Shown here: positions 51,228 through 62,790 of the stretch, piece after piece | Position numbering within the stretch: the first letter of the stretch is position 1 | Layout of the letters: each line of letters starts with the position of its first letter | Source of the DNA: Streptomyces sp. NBC_01788 | GTDB taxonomy: Bacteria; Actinomycetota; Actinomycetes; Streptomycetales; Streptomycetaceae | Assembly (NCBI RefSeq): GCF_035917575.1 | Contig: NZ_CP109090.1 | Location: 5,022,001-5,086,000 of the forward strand | Length of the DNA: 64,000 nt | Direction of reading: 5' to 3' | Notes under the pieces: model-generated | The model's database searches: none | Told to the model about the DNA's origin: nothing | What the model saw: only the letters and a program-made list of their open reading frames with translations | Translations under genes and position numbers: made by a program

Positions 51228-53471
51228 ATGTCCTACGACGGTGTCGGTCCGCGCGCGGTCATGCGCTCGGTCGCCTTCCTGACCGCGGGCGCCCTCGCGG
51301 TGCCCCTGCTCGCCGGCTGCAGCTCGGACGACGAGGGCAGCAAGCCGCTGGCCGCCCAGGACATCGCGCCCGCCGCCCGCAACCAGATCACCGACGGAGG
51401 CAGACTGCGCTGGGCCGTGGACGCGATGCCGCAGACGCTGAACACCTTCCAGGCGGACGCCGACGCCGGCACCACCCGCATCGCCCAGGCAGTGCTGCCC
51501 GCCATGTTCCGGCTCGACGTGAACGGCCGTCCGCAGCGCGACGCCGACTTCCTGGAGTCCGCCCGGGTGGTCGAGACCGAGCCCAAGCAGGTCGTCGTCT
51601 ACCGGCTCAACCAGCAGGCCGTCTGGAGCGACGGCCGCGAGATCGGCGCCGCCGACTTCGCCGCCCAGTGGCGCGCCCTGTCCGGCAAGGACTCGGCGTA
51701 CTGGACCGCCCGCAACGCCGGGTACGACCGCATCGAGAAGATCGAGCGCGGTGCCAGCGACCTGGAGGTCCGCGTGACCTTCGCCCGCCCCTACGCCGAC
51801 TGGCAGTCGCTGTTCTCGCCGCTGTACCCCAAGGACGTCATGGGCACCGCGAACGCCTTCAACGACGGCGCCCGCAGAAAGCTCGCGGTCAGCGCCGGAC
51901 CGTTCGCCGTGCGGAAGATCGACACCAAGTCCAAGGACATCGTCCTCGGGCGCAACCCGCGCTGGTGGGGCCACCCGGCCAAGCTGTCCGAGATCGTGCT
52001 GCACGAGGTGCCGGGCGACAAGCGGGCCGCCGCCCTCGCCGAGGGTTCCGTGGACGTGGCCGACATCGAGCCCGGCGACGTCCAGCGGATCACGGCCGCC
52101 GTCCAGGGCGGCAGCCCCTTCCGGGGCCCGGCCGGCGGCCGCACCGCCGCCAAGGCGCTGCGCTCCTGGGCGGTGCTGCACGGCTCCGACGACAAGGCCG
52201 CCGGCCGCGAGCGCCGCGCCCTGGCGGCGGAGCGCACGTCGCTCACCGCCTATCTGCGGCAGCAGGAGTCACTGCGCGACTTCCAGGTGCGCAAGTCGCT
52301 GGAGCCCTCGTACACCCAGCTCGCCCTCAACGGCTCCGAGGGCCCCCTGGCCGACGAGCGGGTCCGCCAGGCGGTGGCGCACGCGCTGGACCGCAAGGAA
52401 CTCGCCGAGATCGTCCTGAAGCCGCTCGGCCTGCCCGCGGTCCCGGTCGGCAGCCACCTCGCCCTGTCCGGCCAGAACGCCTACGCCGACAGCAGCGACG
52501 CCCTCGGCGGCGAGGACGCCGCCCAGGCGCGGGACCTGCTCGCGGACGCCGGCTGGGTGCCCGGCCCGGTCAAGGAGCAGAAGGACGCCAAGAAGGCCGA
52601 GAAGGCCAAGAAAGGGGACAAGGCGGCCGGCGGCGAGGGCCACGGCTCGCAGAACTCAGCCGGCGACGGGACGTACGTCGTCGGCCAGAACGACGACGTG
52701 GAGGACGGCAAGGGACCCGGCCGGAGCGAGCAGGACCGGGACCACAAGGACCAGGAGCAGAGCGGGCCGGGCGACGGCGGCGCCAAGCAGCTCGCTCAGG
52801 ACGGCAGGCAGTACACCCACGACCACCTCAGGCAGGGCGGCGCGCCCGGTGCCTACGCCCCCAAGGGCACCGCCGCTCCGGGACCCGCCGCCGCGGGGCC
52901 GCTGGCCAAGGACGGCAAGCCGCTCACGCTGCGCTTCGTGGTTCCCTCGGGCCCCGGCTCGGACACGCTGCGCAAGGTGGCCGACCGGGTGACGGCCATG
53001 CTCGCGAAGGTCGGCATCGGCACGGAGATCACCAAGGTCCCCGACGAGAGCTACTTCCGGGACCACATCGCCTCCGGCCAGTTCGACCTCGCGCTGTACT
53101 CCTGGCCCGCCTCCGCGTGGCCGGCCACCGACGCCCGGCCCATCTACGCCAAGCCGGTGCCGGCCGCCGACGGCTCCCTGAACGTCCAGCAGAACTACAG
53201 CCGCGTCGGCACCGACCAGGTCGACCAGCTCTTCGACCAGGCCCTCACCACCCTGGACGAGGGCGAGCAGGCGGGCCTGCTGCGCAAGGCCGACGCCCGC
53301 ATCTGGGCGGCGGCCGGGTCGATCCCCCTCTATCAGCGCCCCCAGCTCACGGCCGTCCGCAGGAACCTCGCGAACGTCGGGGCCTTCGGCTTCCAGACCC
53401 CCGTCTACGAGGACATGGGCTTCCTGAAGAAGGGGGCGCAGCCGTCGGGCGGCGCCTCGCCGAAGGGCTGA
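51228..53471 (+). CDS. Family 5 substrate-binding lipoprotein with charged insert
   Basis: A 747-residue lipoprotein. The signal region ends in the lipobox LLAGC. The body matches SBP_bac_5 (Opp/Dpp-type) binding proteins: LRWAVDAMPQTLNTFQADAD, YRLNQQAVWSDGREIGAADF, VRQAVAHALDRKELAEIVL, then RDHIASGQFDLALYSWPASA. Between about 52569 and 52905 lies an insert of some 110 residues that is Lys/Glu- then Gly/Asp-rich (KEQKDAKKAEKAKKGDKAAG) and interrupts the second lobe. ATG at 51228 after GGAGG. No permease or ATPase gene follows; a terminator does. It may therefore share the permease of another operon or serve as a sensor. Confidence 0.88.
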   Translation: MSYDGVGPRAVMRSVAFLTAGALAVPLLAGCSSDDEGSKPLAAQDIAPAARNQITDGGRLRWAVDAMPQTLNTFQADADAGTTRIAQAVLPAMFRLDVNGRPQRDADFLESARVVETEPKQVVVYRLNQQAVWSDGREIGAADFAAQWRALSGKDSAYWTARNAGYDRIEKIERGASDLEVRVTFARPYADWQSLFSPLYPKDVMGTANAFNDGARRKLAVSAGPFAVRKIDTKSKDIVLGRNPRWWGHPAKLSEIVLHEVPGDKRAAALAEGSVDVADIEPGDVQRITAAVQGGSPFRGPAGGRTAAKALRSWAVLHGSDDKAAGRERRALAAERTSLTAYLRQQESLRDFQVRKSLEPSYTQLALNGSEGPLADERVRQAVAHALDRKELAEIVLKPLGLPAVPVGSHLALSGQNAYADSSDALGGEDAAQARDLLADAGWVPGPVKEQKDAKKAEKAKKGDKAAGGEGHGSQNSAGDGTYVVGQNDDVEDGKGPGRSEQDRDHKDQEQSGPGDGGAKQLAQDGRQYTHDHLRQGGAPGAYAPKGTAAPGPAAAGPLAKDGKPLTLRFVVPSGPGSDTLRKVADRVTAMLAKVGIGTEITKVPDESYFRDHIASGQFDLALYSWPASAWPATDARPIYAKPVPAADGSLNVQQNYSRVGTDQVDQLFDQALTTLDEGEQAGLLRKADARIWAAAGSIPLYQRPQLTAVRRNLANVGAFGFQTPVYEDMGFLKKGAQPSGGASPKG

Positions 53472-53486
53472 CAGTGCCCGAACACG

Positions 53487-53522
53487 CCGGCAGGCGCCGC
53501 TCCGGAGAGCGGCGCCTGCCGG
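53487..53522. terminator. Bidirectional terminator
   Basis: CCGGCAGGCGCCGCTC (53487-53502) and its exact complement (53507-53522) form a 16-bp perfect stem with a CGGA loop. It lies between the convergent lipoprotein gene and typA. Confidence 0.85.
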
Positions 53523-53538
53523 TTGGTGTGCCCGAGGG

Positions 53539-55446
<1,908 letters not shown>

Positions 55447-55734
55447 AGTGAGGCGTACTCCCGAAGTGTGCGGACGACCTGCGCGTACGTCGGTGTTACG
55501 CGGGCCCTGCCGGGCGGGGACCCGCCACGGCCTCACCCCATCGTACGGGGTCCTGTCACCCTGTCGTCGTCCCCGACCGACGCGAAGGCCGCAACCGGCC
55601 GCAAGCTCACGTTTCTCTCAAGTCGCTGGTATCCCTTTGGATCACGACTGTCTACTTTGACCTGACCTCGTCATTCGGCGCGGCCGGGAACCCGGCCGGG
55701 ACCAGGCCGGGCCAGTGGAAGCGGGGAGAAGACA

Positions 55735-56058
55735 GTGGCCAAGAAGCTGATGCCGGCGGTGGCGGCCACGGGTCTGGCCGCGGCGTCCGGCCGGGAGGTC
55801 ACCGCCGGGGCCGGCTACTCGGCCGGCTGGGTCATCTCCAGCATGGACGCCCATGCCTCCGGGACCCTGAGCAAGGCGGGGGAGAAGCCGGGGACCTACG
55901 TGGTCTTCAGCGGCGTCAAGAAGGCCTCCGGCTACTACAAGGCCAAGACCTGCAACAGCAAGGCGCACAGCTGGAACGTCCAGGCGGAGGGCGCCGTCAA
56001 GTGCAGCGAGAAGCCGAAGAGCGGCACCGTGAAGCTCGCGGCCAGGGGGTACTGCTGA
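55735..56058 (+). CDS. Small putative secreted protein
   Basis: A 107-residue protein from a GTG at 55735 with GGGGAGAAG upstream. The N-terminus (MAKKLMPAVAATGLAAASG) has Lys residues then a short, weak hydrophobic stretch, which could be a signal peptide. The mature part is Lys/Ser/Gly-rich (KKASGYYKAKTC, SEKPKSGTVKLAARGYC) and has three Cys, one at the end. I do not recognise the family. It is isolated between typA and the Opp operon. A GGGCCC-TGCG-GGGCCC hairpin follows at about 56067-56082. Confidence 0.6.
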   Translation: MAKKLMPAVAATGLAAASGREVTAGAGYSAGWVISSMDAHASGTLSKAGEKPGTYVVFSGVKKASGYYKAKTCNSKAHSWNVQAEGAVKCSEKPKSGTVKLAARGYC

Positions 56059-56670
56059 CGGTCCCCGGGCCCTGCGGGGCCCGCTGACCGGGACGCGCCG
56101 CCGGCTCGGTGCGCGTCGGACGCGGCCGGGGTTCCGCCGGGAGCCTCGGCCGCGATCCGTTCGCAGATGGGATCGGCCGATCGAGGGTTTTCCCTAGGGA
56201 ACGGCCCGGGGCCGCTCAGGGATCGCGTCGGCGACCCCGCGGCGCTAAGGTGGCGCAAATGTGCACACCCGCCGGTAGGTGTGTCCTGGTTCCTCCCGCT
56301 TGCGGCGTCGAGAGCATGACTCCGCCGACGAGCGCAACTGATTTCCCGTCAGATTGTCCGCTATCCGGACGCGTGATTCCGATAGTTGTGTAACAAGTCC
56401 GTTTCGCAGGGATCTTTCGCGAAACGGTTTGTCCGGATTTTGGAAGATGTAGCTGTCAGGTGTGATCGAACCGAGACCGAATGGCAGTGGTCCGAGCGGT
56501 GAGCGATGGCAGATAGTTAGGCGCGTAGAGCTCGGGTCGACGGGTCATGCGCTGGCAGGAGGCGCCGACTCACGAGCGTTGCGGGCGCACTAGATCTTCC
56601 CCGTTCTTCATGGCCGTGGAATGTCGCGTGCTCCGCCTTGCGGTGAACACAGGACTCAGAGGAGGAACCC
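56059..56670. other. Long leader/intergenic region of the Opp operon
   Basis: About 610 bases. A GGGCCC hairpin near 56067-56082 may terminate the small gene. GTTTCGC (56401-56407) and GCGAAAC (56419-56425) form an inverted repeat that could be an operator. The right half is less GC-rich than its surroundings. AGAGGAGG at 56657-56664 is the ribosome binding site of the next gene. I see no coding frame that I trust. Confidence 0.5.
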
Positions 56671-58320
56671 ATGCGTGGTGCCAGGAGCGCCAAGTGGGTC
56701 GCTGGTGCAATCGTCATAGCTCTGGCTGCGACCGCTTGTGGAGGCGGCGACGACAGCAGCAGCGGCAGCAAGGGCTCCGGCAAGGACGGTGGCTCCTTCC
56801 GGATGGGTATCACCGAGCCGGTGGCCATTGACCCTTACAACGCGCAGGAGTCCGAGGGCATCCTCGTCACGACCAACCTGTTCACCGGTCTGTACCTGCC
56901 GACCGCGGACGGTCAGGTCGTTCCGGCGCTGGCCACCTCGAAGAAGGTCAGCAAGGACGGCAAGACCTGGACCTTCGGCATCAAGAAGGACACCAAGTTC
57001 ACCAACGGTGAAGCGGTGGACGCCGAGTCCTTCATCCGCGGCTGGAACCGCGTGGCGCAGAAGTCGGCCGCGTCCGACGTCGCCTACCACATGGCCGGCG
57101 TCGACGGCTTCGGCGACGTGCAGTCGGGCAAGGCCAAGACCCTGTCCGGTCTGAGCGCCCCGGACCCGTACACCCTCCAGGTGAAGCTGTCCGCGCCGGA
57201 CTTCGAGTTCTACGTCAAGCTCACGCACACGGTCTTCAGCCCCGTCCCGAAGGTCGCGGGCGACGCGAAGAACAAGGCGTACAACGACGCCCCCATCGGC
57301 AACGGCCCCTTCAAGATGTCGGGCAAGTGGGAGCACAACAAGTCGATCACGCTCGTCCGCAACGACGACTACGGCCTGACCAAGGCCCACCTCGACAAGG
57401 TGCAGATCGACATCCTGAACTCCAACAACGGCAGCACGCTGGAGTACCAGGGCTTCGAGTCGGGCCAGTACGACTGGGCCCGTATGCCCACCCCGCAGCT
57501 GCCGGCCGCCAAGGCCAAGTACGACCCGCAGGGTGAGTGGCTCGAGCAGGACACCAACGGTATGAACTACCTCCTGCCGATCACCGACAACGGTCCGCTG
57601 AAGAACGTCAAGGCGCGCGAGGCCGTCTCCTACGCGATCAACCGGGACGCCATCATCAAGGGCGTCTTCCAGAACATGCAGAGCAAGTCGACGACGATCC
57701 TGCCGCCGGCGTTCAAGGACGTGTACCAGAAGGACCTGTGCACCTCCTGTGTCGCGCAGGACACGGCCAAGGCCAAGCAGCTCGCCAAGGAAGGCGGCCT
57801 GAAGCCGGGCACCACCATCGAGCTCGGCTACAACACCGGTGCGGGCCACGAGGAGTGGATCCAGGCCGTCAAGCAGCAGCTCGAGGACGTCCTCGGTGTC
57901 AAGGTGAAGGCGACCGGCAAGCCGTTCGCCGAGCTCCTCGGCGACCAGCAGAAGCCGAACGCGACCGGTCTGTACCGCTTCGCCTGGGGTGCCGACTACC
58001 CGACGCCGGACAACTTCCTGTTCCCGCTGCTGGACACCGCGTCCATCAACAAGGACGCCTCCGGCAAGGTCACCGGTGACAACCGCGGCCGCTACAGCAA
58101 CAAGAAGTTCGACGACCTGCTCGCCAAGGCCCGCGCCACCGAGGACGAGTCCGGCCGCAACGCGATCTACAAGGAGGCGGAGAAGGTCGCCATGGACGAC
58201 ATGGCCCTGATCCCGCTCTGGAACCGTCACCAGCTGCGCCTCGCCAACACCAAGAAGTTCGACAACATGGCGATGGACTTCCACGAGGACCCGAACCTCG
58301 CTGAGATCAAGCTGAAGTAA
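56671..58320 (+). CDS. Oligopeptide ABC transporter substrate-binding lipoprotein
   Basis: A 549-residue SBP_bac_5 lipoprotein. Lipobox: ALAATACGGGDD, then a Ser/Gly linker. The binding-protein body has EPVAIDPYNAQESEGILVTT, NLFTGLYLP, TWTFGIKKDTKFTNGEAVDA, RNDDYGLTKAHLDKVQIDIL and AREAVSYAINRDAIIKGVFQ. It captures peptides outside the cell and delivers them to the permeases downstream. AGAGGAGG precedes the ATG. First gene of a five-gene Opp-type operon (56671-62643). In Streptomyces such operons include bldK, which is required for aerial growth. Whether this is bldK or a paralogue cannot be decided here. Confidence 0.95.
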   Translation: MRGARSAKWVAGAIVIALAATACGGGDDSSSGSKGSGKDGGSFRMGITEPVAIDPYNAQESEGILVTTNLFTGLYLPTADGQVVPALATSKKVSKDGKTWTFGIKKDTKFTNGEAVDAESFIRGWNRVAQKSAASDVAYHMAGVDGFGDVQSGKAKTLSGLSAPDPYTLQVKLSAPDFEFYVKLTHTVFSPVPKVAGDAKNKAYNDAPIGNGPFKMSGKWEHNKSITLVRNDDYGLTKAHLDKVQIDILNSNNGSTLEYQGFESGQYDWARMPTPQLPAAKAKYDPQGEWLEQDTNGMNYLLPITDNGPLKNVKAREAVSYAINRDAIIKGVFQNMQSKSTTILPPAFKDVYQKDLCTSCVAQDTAKAKQLAKEGGLKPGTTIELGYNTGAGHEEWIQAVKQQLEDVLGVKVKATGKPFAELLGDQQKPNATGLYRFAWGADYPTPDNFLFPLLDTASINKDASGKVTGDNRGRYSNKKFDDLLAKARATEDESGRNAIYKEAEKVAMDDMALIPLWNRHQLRLANTKKFDNMAMDFHEDPNLAEIKLK

Positions 58321-58508
58321 CGGGTCGCCGCGCACGGCGCGGAATCCGGAAACCGGGGGTCGTGGGGTTCGAGCTGGGGCTCGGACACCACGACCCCCGC
58401 CGACCGTCGGGAGAGGTGTGATCCACCTCACCCGCCCCCACCCCACCCCCCACATTCCGGGGCGCGAGGGAGCTGCTGAGGAAGTGGCAGCGAGGTAGAG
58501 AGGCAGTT

Positions 58509-59435
58509 ATGGGAAGGTACGTGGTCCGCAGGCTGGGCCAGCTCGTCGTGGTCGTGCTCGGCGCGACGATGATTCTGTTCGCCTGCCTGTTCGTGATCCC
58601 CGGCGACCCGGTGGGTCAGATCGCCGGCAGCGACAAGGCGCGGGACCCGGCCGTCATCGCGGAGATGCACAAGCAGTACGGACTCGACAAGCCGCTGGTC
58701 GTCCAGTACGGGACGTACGTCGGCAAGCTTGTCACCGGCGACCTGGGCACGGACTACACGCAGAGCCGGCCGGTGACCGAGATCCTGGCCCCGAAGCTGG
58801 GGAACACGGCGAAGCTGGCGATCGCGGCCATCGTGATCGACGTCGTCATCGGCATCTCGGTCGGCGTGCTCGCCGCCATGCGCAGATACTCCATCTGGGA
58901 CGTGTCGGCGACCTTCCTCACGACCCTGGCCATCGGCGTACCCTCCATCGTGCTCGGCATGATCATGCAGAGCATCTTCGTCATCAAGCTGGGCTGGTTC
59001 CCGCTGATCGCCGGCGACAGCTTCGAGGGCATCGTGCTTCCCGCCATCACCCTCGCCATCATCGACGCGGCCCTCGTGGCCCAGCTCGCGCGCAGCACGA
59101 TGCTGGAGGTCCTGCGCGCCGACTACGTCAAGACGGCCATCGCCAAGGGCCTGCCCCGCCGGACGGTGCTCGCCCGGCACATCATGCGCAACTCGGTCAT
59201 CCCGGTGATCACCTACCTGGGCATCTCCTTCGGCTCGCTGCTCGGCGGCGCCATCATCACGGAGACGATCTTCAACTGGAACGGCATCGGCCTCGCGCTG
59301 ATCCAGGCGATCGGGCAGAACAACAACCCCATCATCGTGGGGGTCGTGACGATCGGTGTGGCGGTCTTCGTCGTGCTGAACCTGATCGTCGACCTGCTCT
59401 ACGCCGCTCTCGACCCGCGCATCCGCCTTGCCTGA
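58509..59435 (+). CDS. Oligopeptide ABC permease, OppB/DppB type
   Basis: A 308-residue permease with six membrane helices. The N-terminal TM (LVVVVLGATMILFACLFVIP) and periplasmic loop are typical of OppB. The EAA loop is ADYVKTAIAKGLPRRTVLAR. It forms the channel with the next gene product. It lies 188 bases after the binding-protein gene; a stretch of C/A-rich DNA between them (58427-58455) may slow or attenuate transcription. Confidence 0.95.
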   Translation: MGRYVVRRLGQLVVVVLGATMILFACLFVIPGDPVGQIAGSDKARDPAVIAEMHKQYGLDKPLVVQYGTYVGKLVTGDLGTDYTQSRPVTEILAPKLGNTAKLAIAAIVIDVVIGISVGVLAAMRRYSIWDVSATFLTTLAIGVPSIVLGMIMQSIFVIKLGWFPLIAGDSFEGIVLPAITLAIIDAALVAQLARSTMLEVLRADYVKTAIAKGLPRRTVLARHIMRNSVIPVITYLGISFGSLLGGAIITETIFNWNGIGLALIQAIGQNNNPIIVGVVTIGVAVFVVLNLIVDLLYAALDPRIRLA

Positions 59436-59468
59436 CCCGCAGGGTCGTTTTCCTCTAGGAGTCACACA

Positions 59469-60392
59469 ATGACCGAACTCGTCTCGGGCACGGGAGAGCC
59501 GACGGCGGCCGGCCCCGCCCCCGCGCGCCCGGACGCCGAACCCAGCGTCGCCAGGGTCAGTCAGTGGTCCGACATCCGGCACCGCTTCTTCGCCAACAAG
59601 CTGGCCGTGGTGGGCCTGGCGATCATCGTCGCCCTCATCCTGGTCGCGATCTTCGCGCCGCTGCTCGCGCCGTACGACCCGCTCAAGCAGAACCTGATGA
59701 ACACGCTGCAGTCCCCGGGCGGCGATCACCTGCTGGGCACCGACGCCCTCGGCCGCGACCAGCTCTCCCGCCTCATCTACGGCAGCCGCATCGCCCTCGT
59801 CGTGGGTCTCGCCTCGATCCTCGTGGCCCTCACCATCGGCATCCTGCTGGGCTCCCTGGCCGGTTACTACGGCCGCTGGGTCGACACGGTGATCATGCGC
59901 GTCGCCGACGTCTTCTTCGCCTTCCCGCTGCTCATCGGCGCCATCGTCATCATCCTGGTGATGGGCCGCGGCGTGCTGCCCGTCGTGCTCTCGCTCGGCA
60001 TCTTCACCTGGGCGACCTTCGCCCGCCTGCTGCGCAGCCAGATCCTCTCGGTGCGCGAGATGGACTACGTGCACGCGGCCAAGGCGCTGGGTGCGAGTCA
60101 GGGCCGGATCATCCGCAGGCACATCCTGCCCAACTCGCTGACGTCGGTGCTGGTGTACGGCACCAGCAACGTCGGTATCGCGATCGTGGCGGAGGCGTCC
60201 CTGTCGTACCTCGGCGTCGGCGTCGACCCCGAGGTCGCCGAGTGGGGCAACATGATCTCCGCGGGCCGCGGCTTCATGGGCGTCAAGGACTTCATGTGGA
60301 CGTACCCGAGCCTCGCCATCGTCATCACCGCGCTGGGCTTCATCCTGCTGGGCAACGGCCTGCGCGACGCGCTCGACCCGAAGCTGCGGTGA
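59469..60392 (+). CDS. Oligopeptide ABC permease, OppC/DppC type
   Basis: A 307-residue permease. The N-terminal cytoplasmic extension and helix (LAVVGLAIIVALILVAIFAP) precede LLGTDALGRDQLSRLIYGSR, a signature of OppC. The EAA loop is MDYVHAAKALGASQGRIIRR. CTAGGAG lies just upstream of the ATG. Partner of the OppB-type permease. Confidence 0.95.
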   Translation: MTELVSGTGEPTAAGPAPARPDAEPSVARVSQWSDIRHRFFANKLAVVGLAIIVALILVAIFAPLLAPYDPLKQNLMNTLQSPGGDHLLGTDALGRDQLSRLIYGSRIALVVGLASILVALTIGILLGSLAGYYGRWVDTVIMRVADVFFAFPLLIGAIVIILVMGRGVLPVVLSLGIFTWATFARLLRSQILSVREMDYVHAAKALGASQGRIIRRHILPNSLTSVLVYGTSNVGIAIVAEASLSYLGVGVDPEVAEWGNMISAGRGFMGVKDFMWTYPSLAIVITALGFILLGNGLRDALDPKLR

Positions 60393-60401
60393 GGTACCGC
60401 C

Positions 60402-61490
60402 ATGAGTCGAACCCCTGTGACCAAGCACGATGAAGGTGACGGCATGACCAGCCTGGAGATGGCACCCAGCAACGCCGGGGCGGACGGGACCGCGCCGCTC
60501 CTCGAAGTCCGCGACCTGCACGTGGAGTTCAAGGTCCGTGACACCGTGACCAAGGCGGTCAACGGCGTCAACTACAGCGTCAGGGCGGGCGAGACGCTCG
60601 CCGTGCTCGGTGAGTCGGGCTCCGGCAAGTCCGTCACCGCGCAGGCGATCATGGGCATTCTGGACAGCCCGCCCGGACGGATCGCCAAGGGCGAGATCTT
60701 CTTCCAGGGCCAGGACATCCTGCGCCTGCCGGAGAACGAGCGGCGCAAGCTGCGCGGCGCCAAGATGGCGATGATCTTCCAGGACGCGCTGTCCTCGCTC
60801 AACCCGGTGCTGTCGGTGGGCTACCAGCTCGGCGAGATGTTCCGGGCCCACCAGGGCATGTCCAAGAAGGACGCCAAGGCCAAGGCCATCGAGCTGATGG
60901 ACCGCGTGCGCATCCCGGCCGCCGCCCAGCGTGTCGGCGACTACCCGCACCAGTTCTCCGGCGGTATGCGCCAGCGCATCATGATCGCCATGGCCCTAGC
61001 CCTGGAGCCGGACCTGATCATCGCCGACGAGCCGACCACGGCTCTCGACGTGACCGTCCAGGCCCAGGTGATGGACCTGCTCGCGGAGCTTCAGCGCGAG
61101 TACAACATGGGCCTGATCCTGATCACCCACGACCTGGGTGTGGTCGCGGACGTCGCCGACAAGATCGCGGTGATGTACGCGGGCCGGATCGTCGAGACCG
61201 CGCCGGTGCACGAGCTGTACAAGCGCCCCGCGCACCCGTACACCAAGGGCCTGCTGGACTCGATCCCGCGCCTGGACCACAAGGGCCAGGAGCTGTACGC
61301 CATCAAGGGCCTGCCGCCCAACCTCCAGGCGATCCCGCCGGGCTGCGCGTTCAACCCGCGCTGCAGCATGGCTCAGGACGTCTGCCGCACCGACGCACCG
61401 CCGCTGGTGCCGGTGACCGAGCGCGACGGCACGGAGCTGCCGGGCCGCCGCTCCGCATGCCACTTCTGGAAGGAGACGATCCATGGCTGA
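60402..61490 (+). CDS. Oligopeptide ABC ATP-binding protein, OppD type
   Basis: A 362-residue ATPase. Walker [13 protein letters not shown]. Signature: [20 protein letters not shown]. Walker [15 protein letters not shown]. The C-terminal oligopeptide-binding-protein-associated domain has [15 protein letters not shown], a Cys cluster that in some OppD proteins binds an iron-sulfur centre. The ATG at 60402 follows GAGG; one at 60444 is also preceded by AAGG. Overlaps the next gene by 8 bases. Confidence 0.95.
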   Translation: MSRTPVTKHDEGDGMTSLEMAPSNAGADGTAPLLEVRDLHVEFKVRDTVTKAVNGVNYSVRAGETLAVLGESGSGKSVTAQAIMGILDSPPGRIAKGEIFFQGQDILRLPENERRKLRGAKMAMIFQDALSSLNPVLSVGYQLGEMFRAHQGMSKKDAKAKAIELMDRVRIPAAAQRVGDYPHQFSGGMRQRIMIAMALALEPDLIIADEPTTALDVTVQAQVMDLLAELQREYNMGLILITHDLGVVADVADKIAVMYAGRIVETAPVHELYKRPAHPYTKGLLDSIPRLDHKGQELYAIKGLPPNLQAIPPGCAFNPRCSMAQDVCRTDAPPLVPVTERDGTELPGRRSACHFWKETIHG

Positions 61491-62643
61491 GCCCACGAAG
61501 CTCGCGAAGGACAACGAGCCGCAGGACGACGCCACGCCGAACGTCTCCGAGGTGGACACCGTCGACGCGGCCTCCGAGGAGGAGGCGGTCGCGGCGATCG
61601 ACGCGCCCGTCGAGCGCGGCGAGCCGATCCTCCAGGTCCGCAACCTGGTCAAGCACTTCCCGCTGACCCAGGGCATCCTGTTCAAGAAGCAGATCGGCGC
61701 GGTCAAGGCCGTCGACGGCATCTCCTTCGACCTGTACCAGGGCGAGACCCTGGGCATCGTGGGAGAGTCCGGCTGCGGCAAGTCCACCGTCGCCAAGCTC
61801 CTGATGAACCTGGAGCAGGCGACCGCCGGCGAGATCTTCTACAAGGGCCAGGACATCACCCGGCTGTCCGGGCGCGCGCTGAAGGCGGTGCGCCGCAACA
61901 TCCAGATGGTGTTCCAGGACCCGTACACCTCGCTCAACCCCCGTATGACGGTGGGCGACATCATCGGCGAGCCCTTCGACATCCACCCCGAGGTGGCCCC
62001 CAAGGGCGACCGGCGCCGCAAGGTGCAGGAGCTGCTGGACGTCGTCGGTCTCAACCCGGAGTACATCAACCGCTACCCGCACCAGTTCTCCGGCGGTCAG
62101 CGCCAGCGCATCGGCATCGCCCGCGGCCTCGCGCTCAACCCCGAGGTCATCATCTGCGACGAGCCGGTCTCGGCCCTGGACGTGTCCGTCCAGGCGCAGG
62201 TCATCAACCTGATGGAGCGCCTCCAGGACGAGTTCAACCTCTCCTACGTCTTCATCGCGCACGACCTGTCGATCGTCCGGCACATCTCGGACCGCGTGGG
62301 CGTGATGTACCTCGGCAAGATGGCGGAGATCGGCAGCGACGAGCAGATCTACGAGCACCCGACGCACCCCTACACCCAGGCGCTGCTGTCGGCGGTTCCG
62401 GTGCCGGACCCGGACGCCCGCGAGCACCGGGAGCGGATCATCCTGGCCGGCGACGTGCCGTCCCCGGCCAACCCGCCCTCGGGCTGCCGCTTCCGCACCC
62501 GCTGCTGGAAGGCGCAGGACAAGTGCGCCGAGGAGATCCCGCTGCTCGCCGTGCCCGAGCGCTTCAAGGGCTCGGACTCCCCGGCGGCCCACGAGTCGGC
62601 CTGCCACTTCGCCGAGGAGAAGGACGTCGTCGGCGCGGCGTGA
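61483..62643 (+). CDS. Oligopeptide ABC ATP-binding protein, OppF type
   Basis: A 386-residue ATPase. The first 45 residues are acidic and disordered. Walker A: GESGCGKSTVAK. Signature: FSGGQRQRIGIARGLALNPE. Walker B: VIICDEPVSALDVS. The C-terminal Cys motif is GCRFRTRCWKAQDKC. Last gene of the operon, followed by a hairpin terminator. The ATG is inside the oppD-type gene, so the two are translationally coupled. Confidence 0.95.
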   Translation: MAEPTKLAKDNEPQDDATPNVSEVDTVDAASEEEAVAAIDAPVERGEPILQVRNLVKHFPLTQGILFKKQIGAVKAVDGISFDLYQGETLGIVGESGCGKSTVAKLLMNLEQATAGEIFYKGQDITRLSGRALKAVRRNIQMVFQDPYTSLNPRMTVGDIIGEPFDIHPEVAPKGDRRRKVQELLDVVGLNPEYINRYPHQFSGGQRQRIGIARGLALNPEVIICDEPVSALDVSVQAQVINLMERLQDEFNLSYVFIAHDLSIVRHISDRVGVMYLGKMAEIGSDEQIYEHPTHPYTQALLSAVPVPDPDAREHRERIILAGDVPSPANPPSGCRFRTRCWKAQDKCAEEIPLLAVPERFKGSDSPAAHESACHFAEEKDVVGAA

Positions 62644-62672
62644 CCCGCTGAGCGGAACAGCCTGATCCCCGA

Positions 62673-62709
62673 CTGGTTCCCGGTACCGCAGGACGGTGCC
62701 GGGAACCAG
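62673..62709 (+). terminator. Terminator of the Opp-type operon
   Basis: CTGGTTCCCGGTACCG (62673-62688) pairs with CGGTGCCGGGAACCAG (62694-62709), with one wobble, around a CAGGA loop. It lies 30 bases after the stop of the last gene. Confidence 0.85.
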
Positions 62710-62790
62710 GCGTATCAGCAGGCCGTTTCCTGATCGGCGGGCGAGGTCACGGGGTGACGTCACGGGACGGCGGAGGAGGGGAGCGGCTGG

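Noticed and set aside
58428..60950. 840-codon minus-strand frame over the Opp permease genes
   Set aside because: His/Asp/Arg-rich shadow of two clear permeases and part of an ATPase gene.
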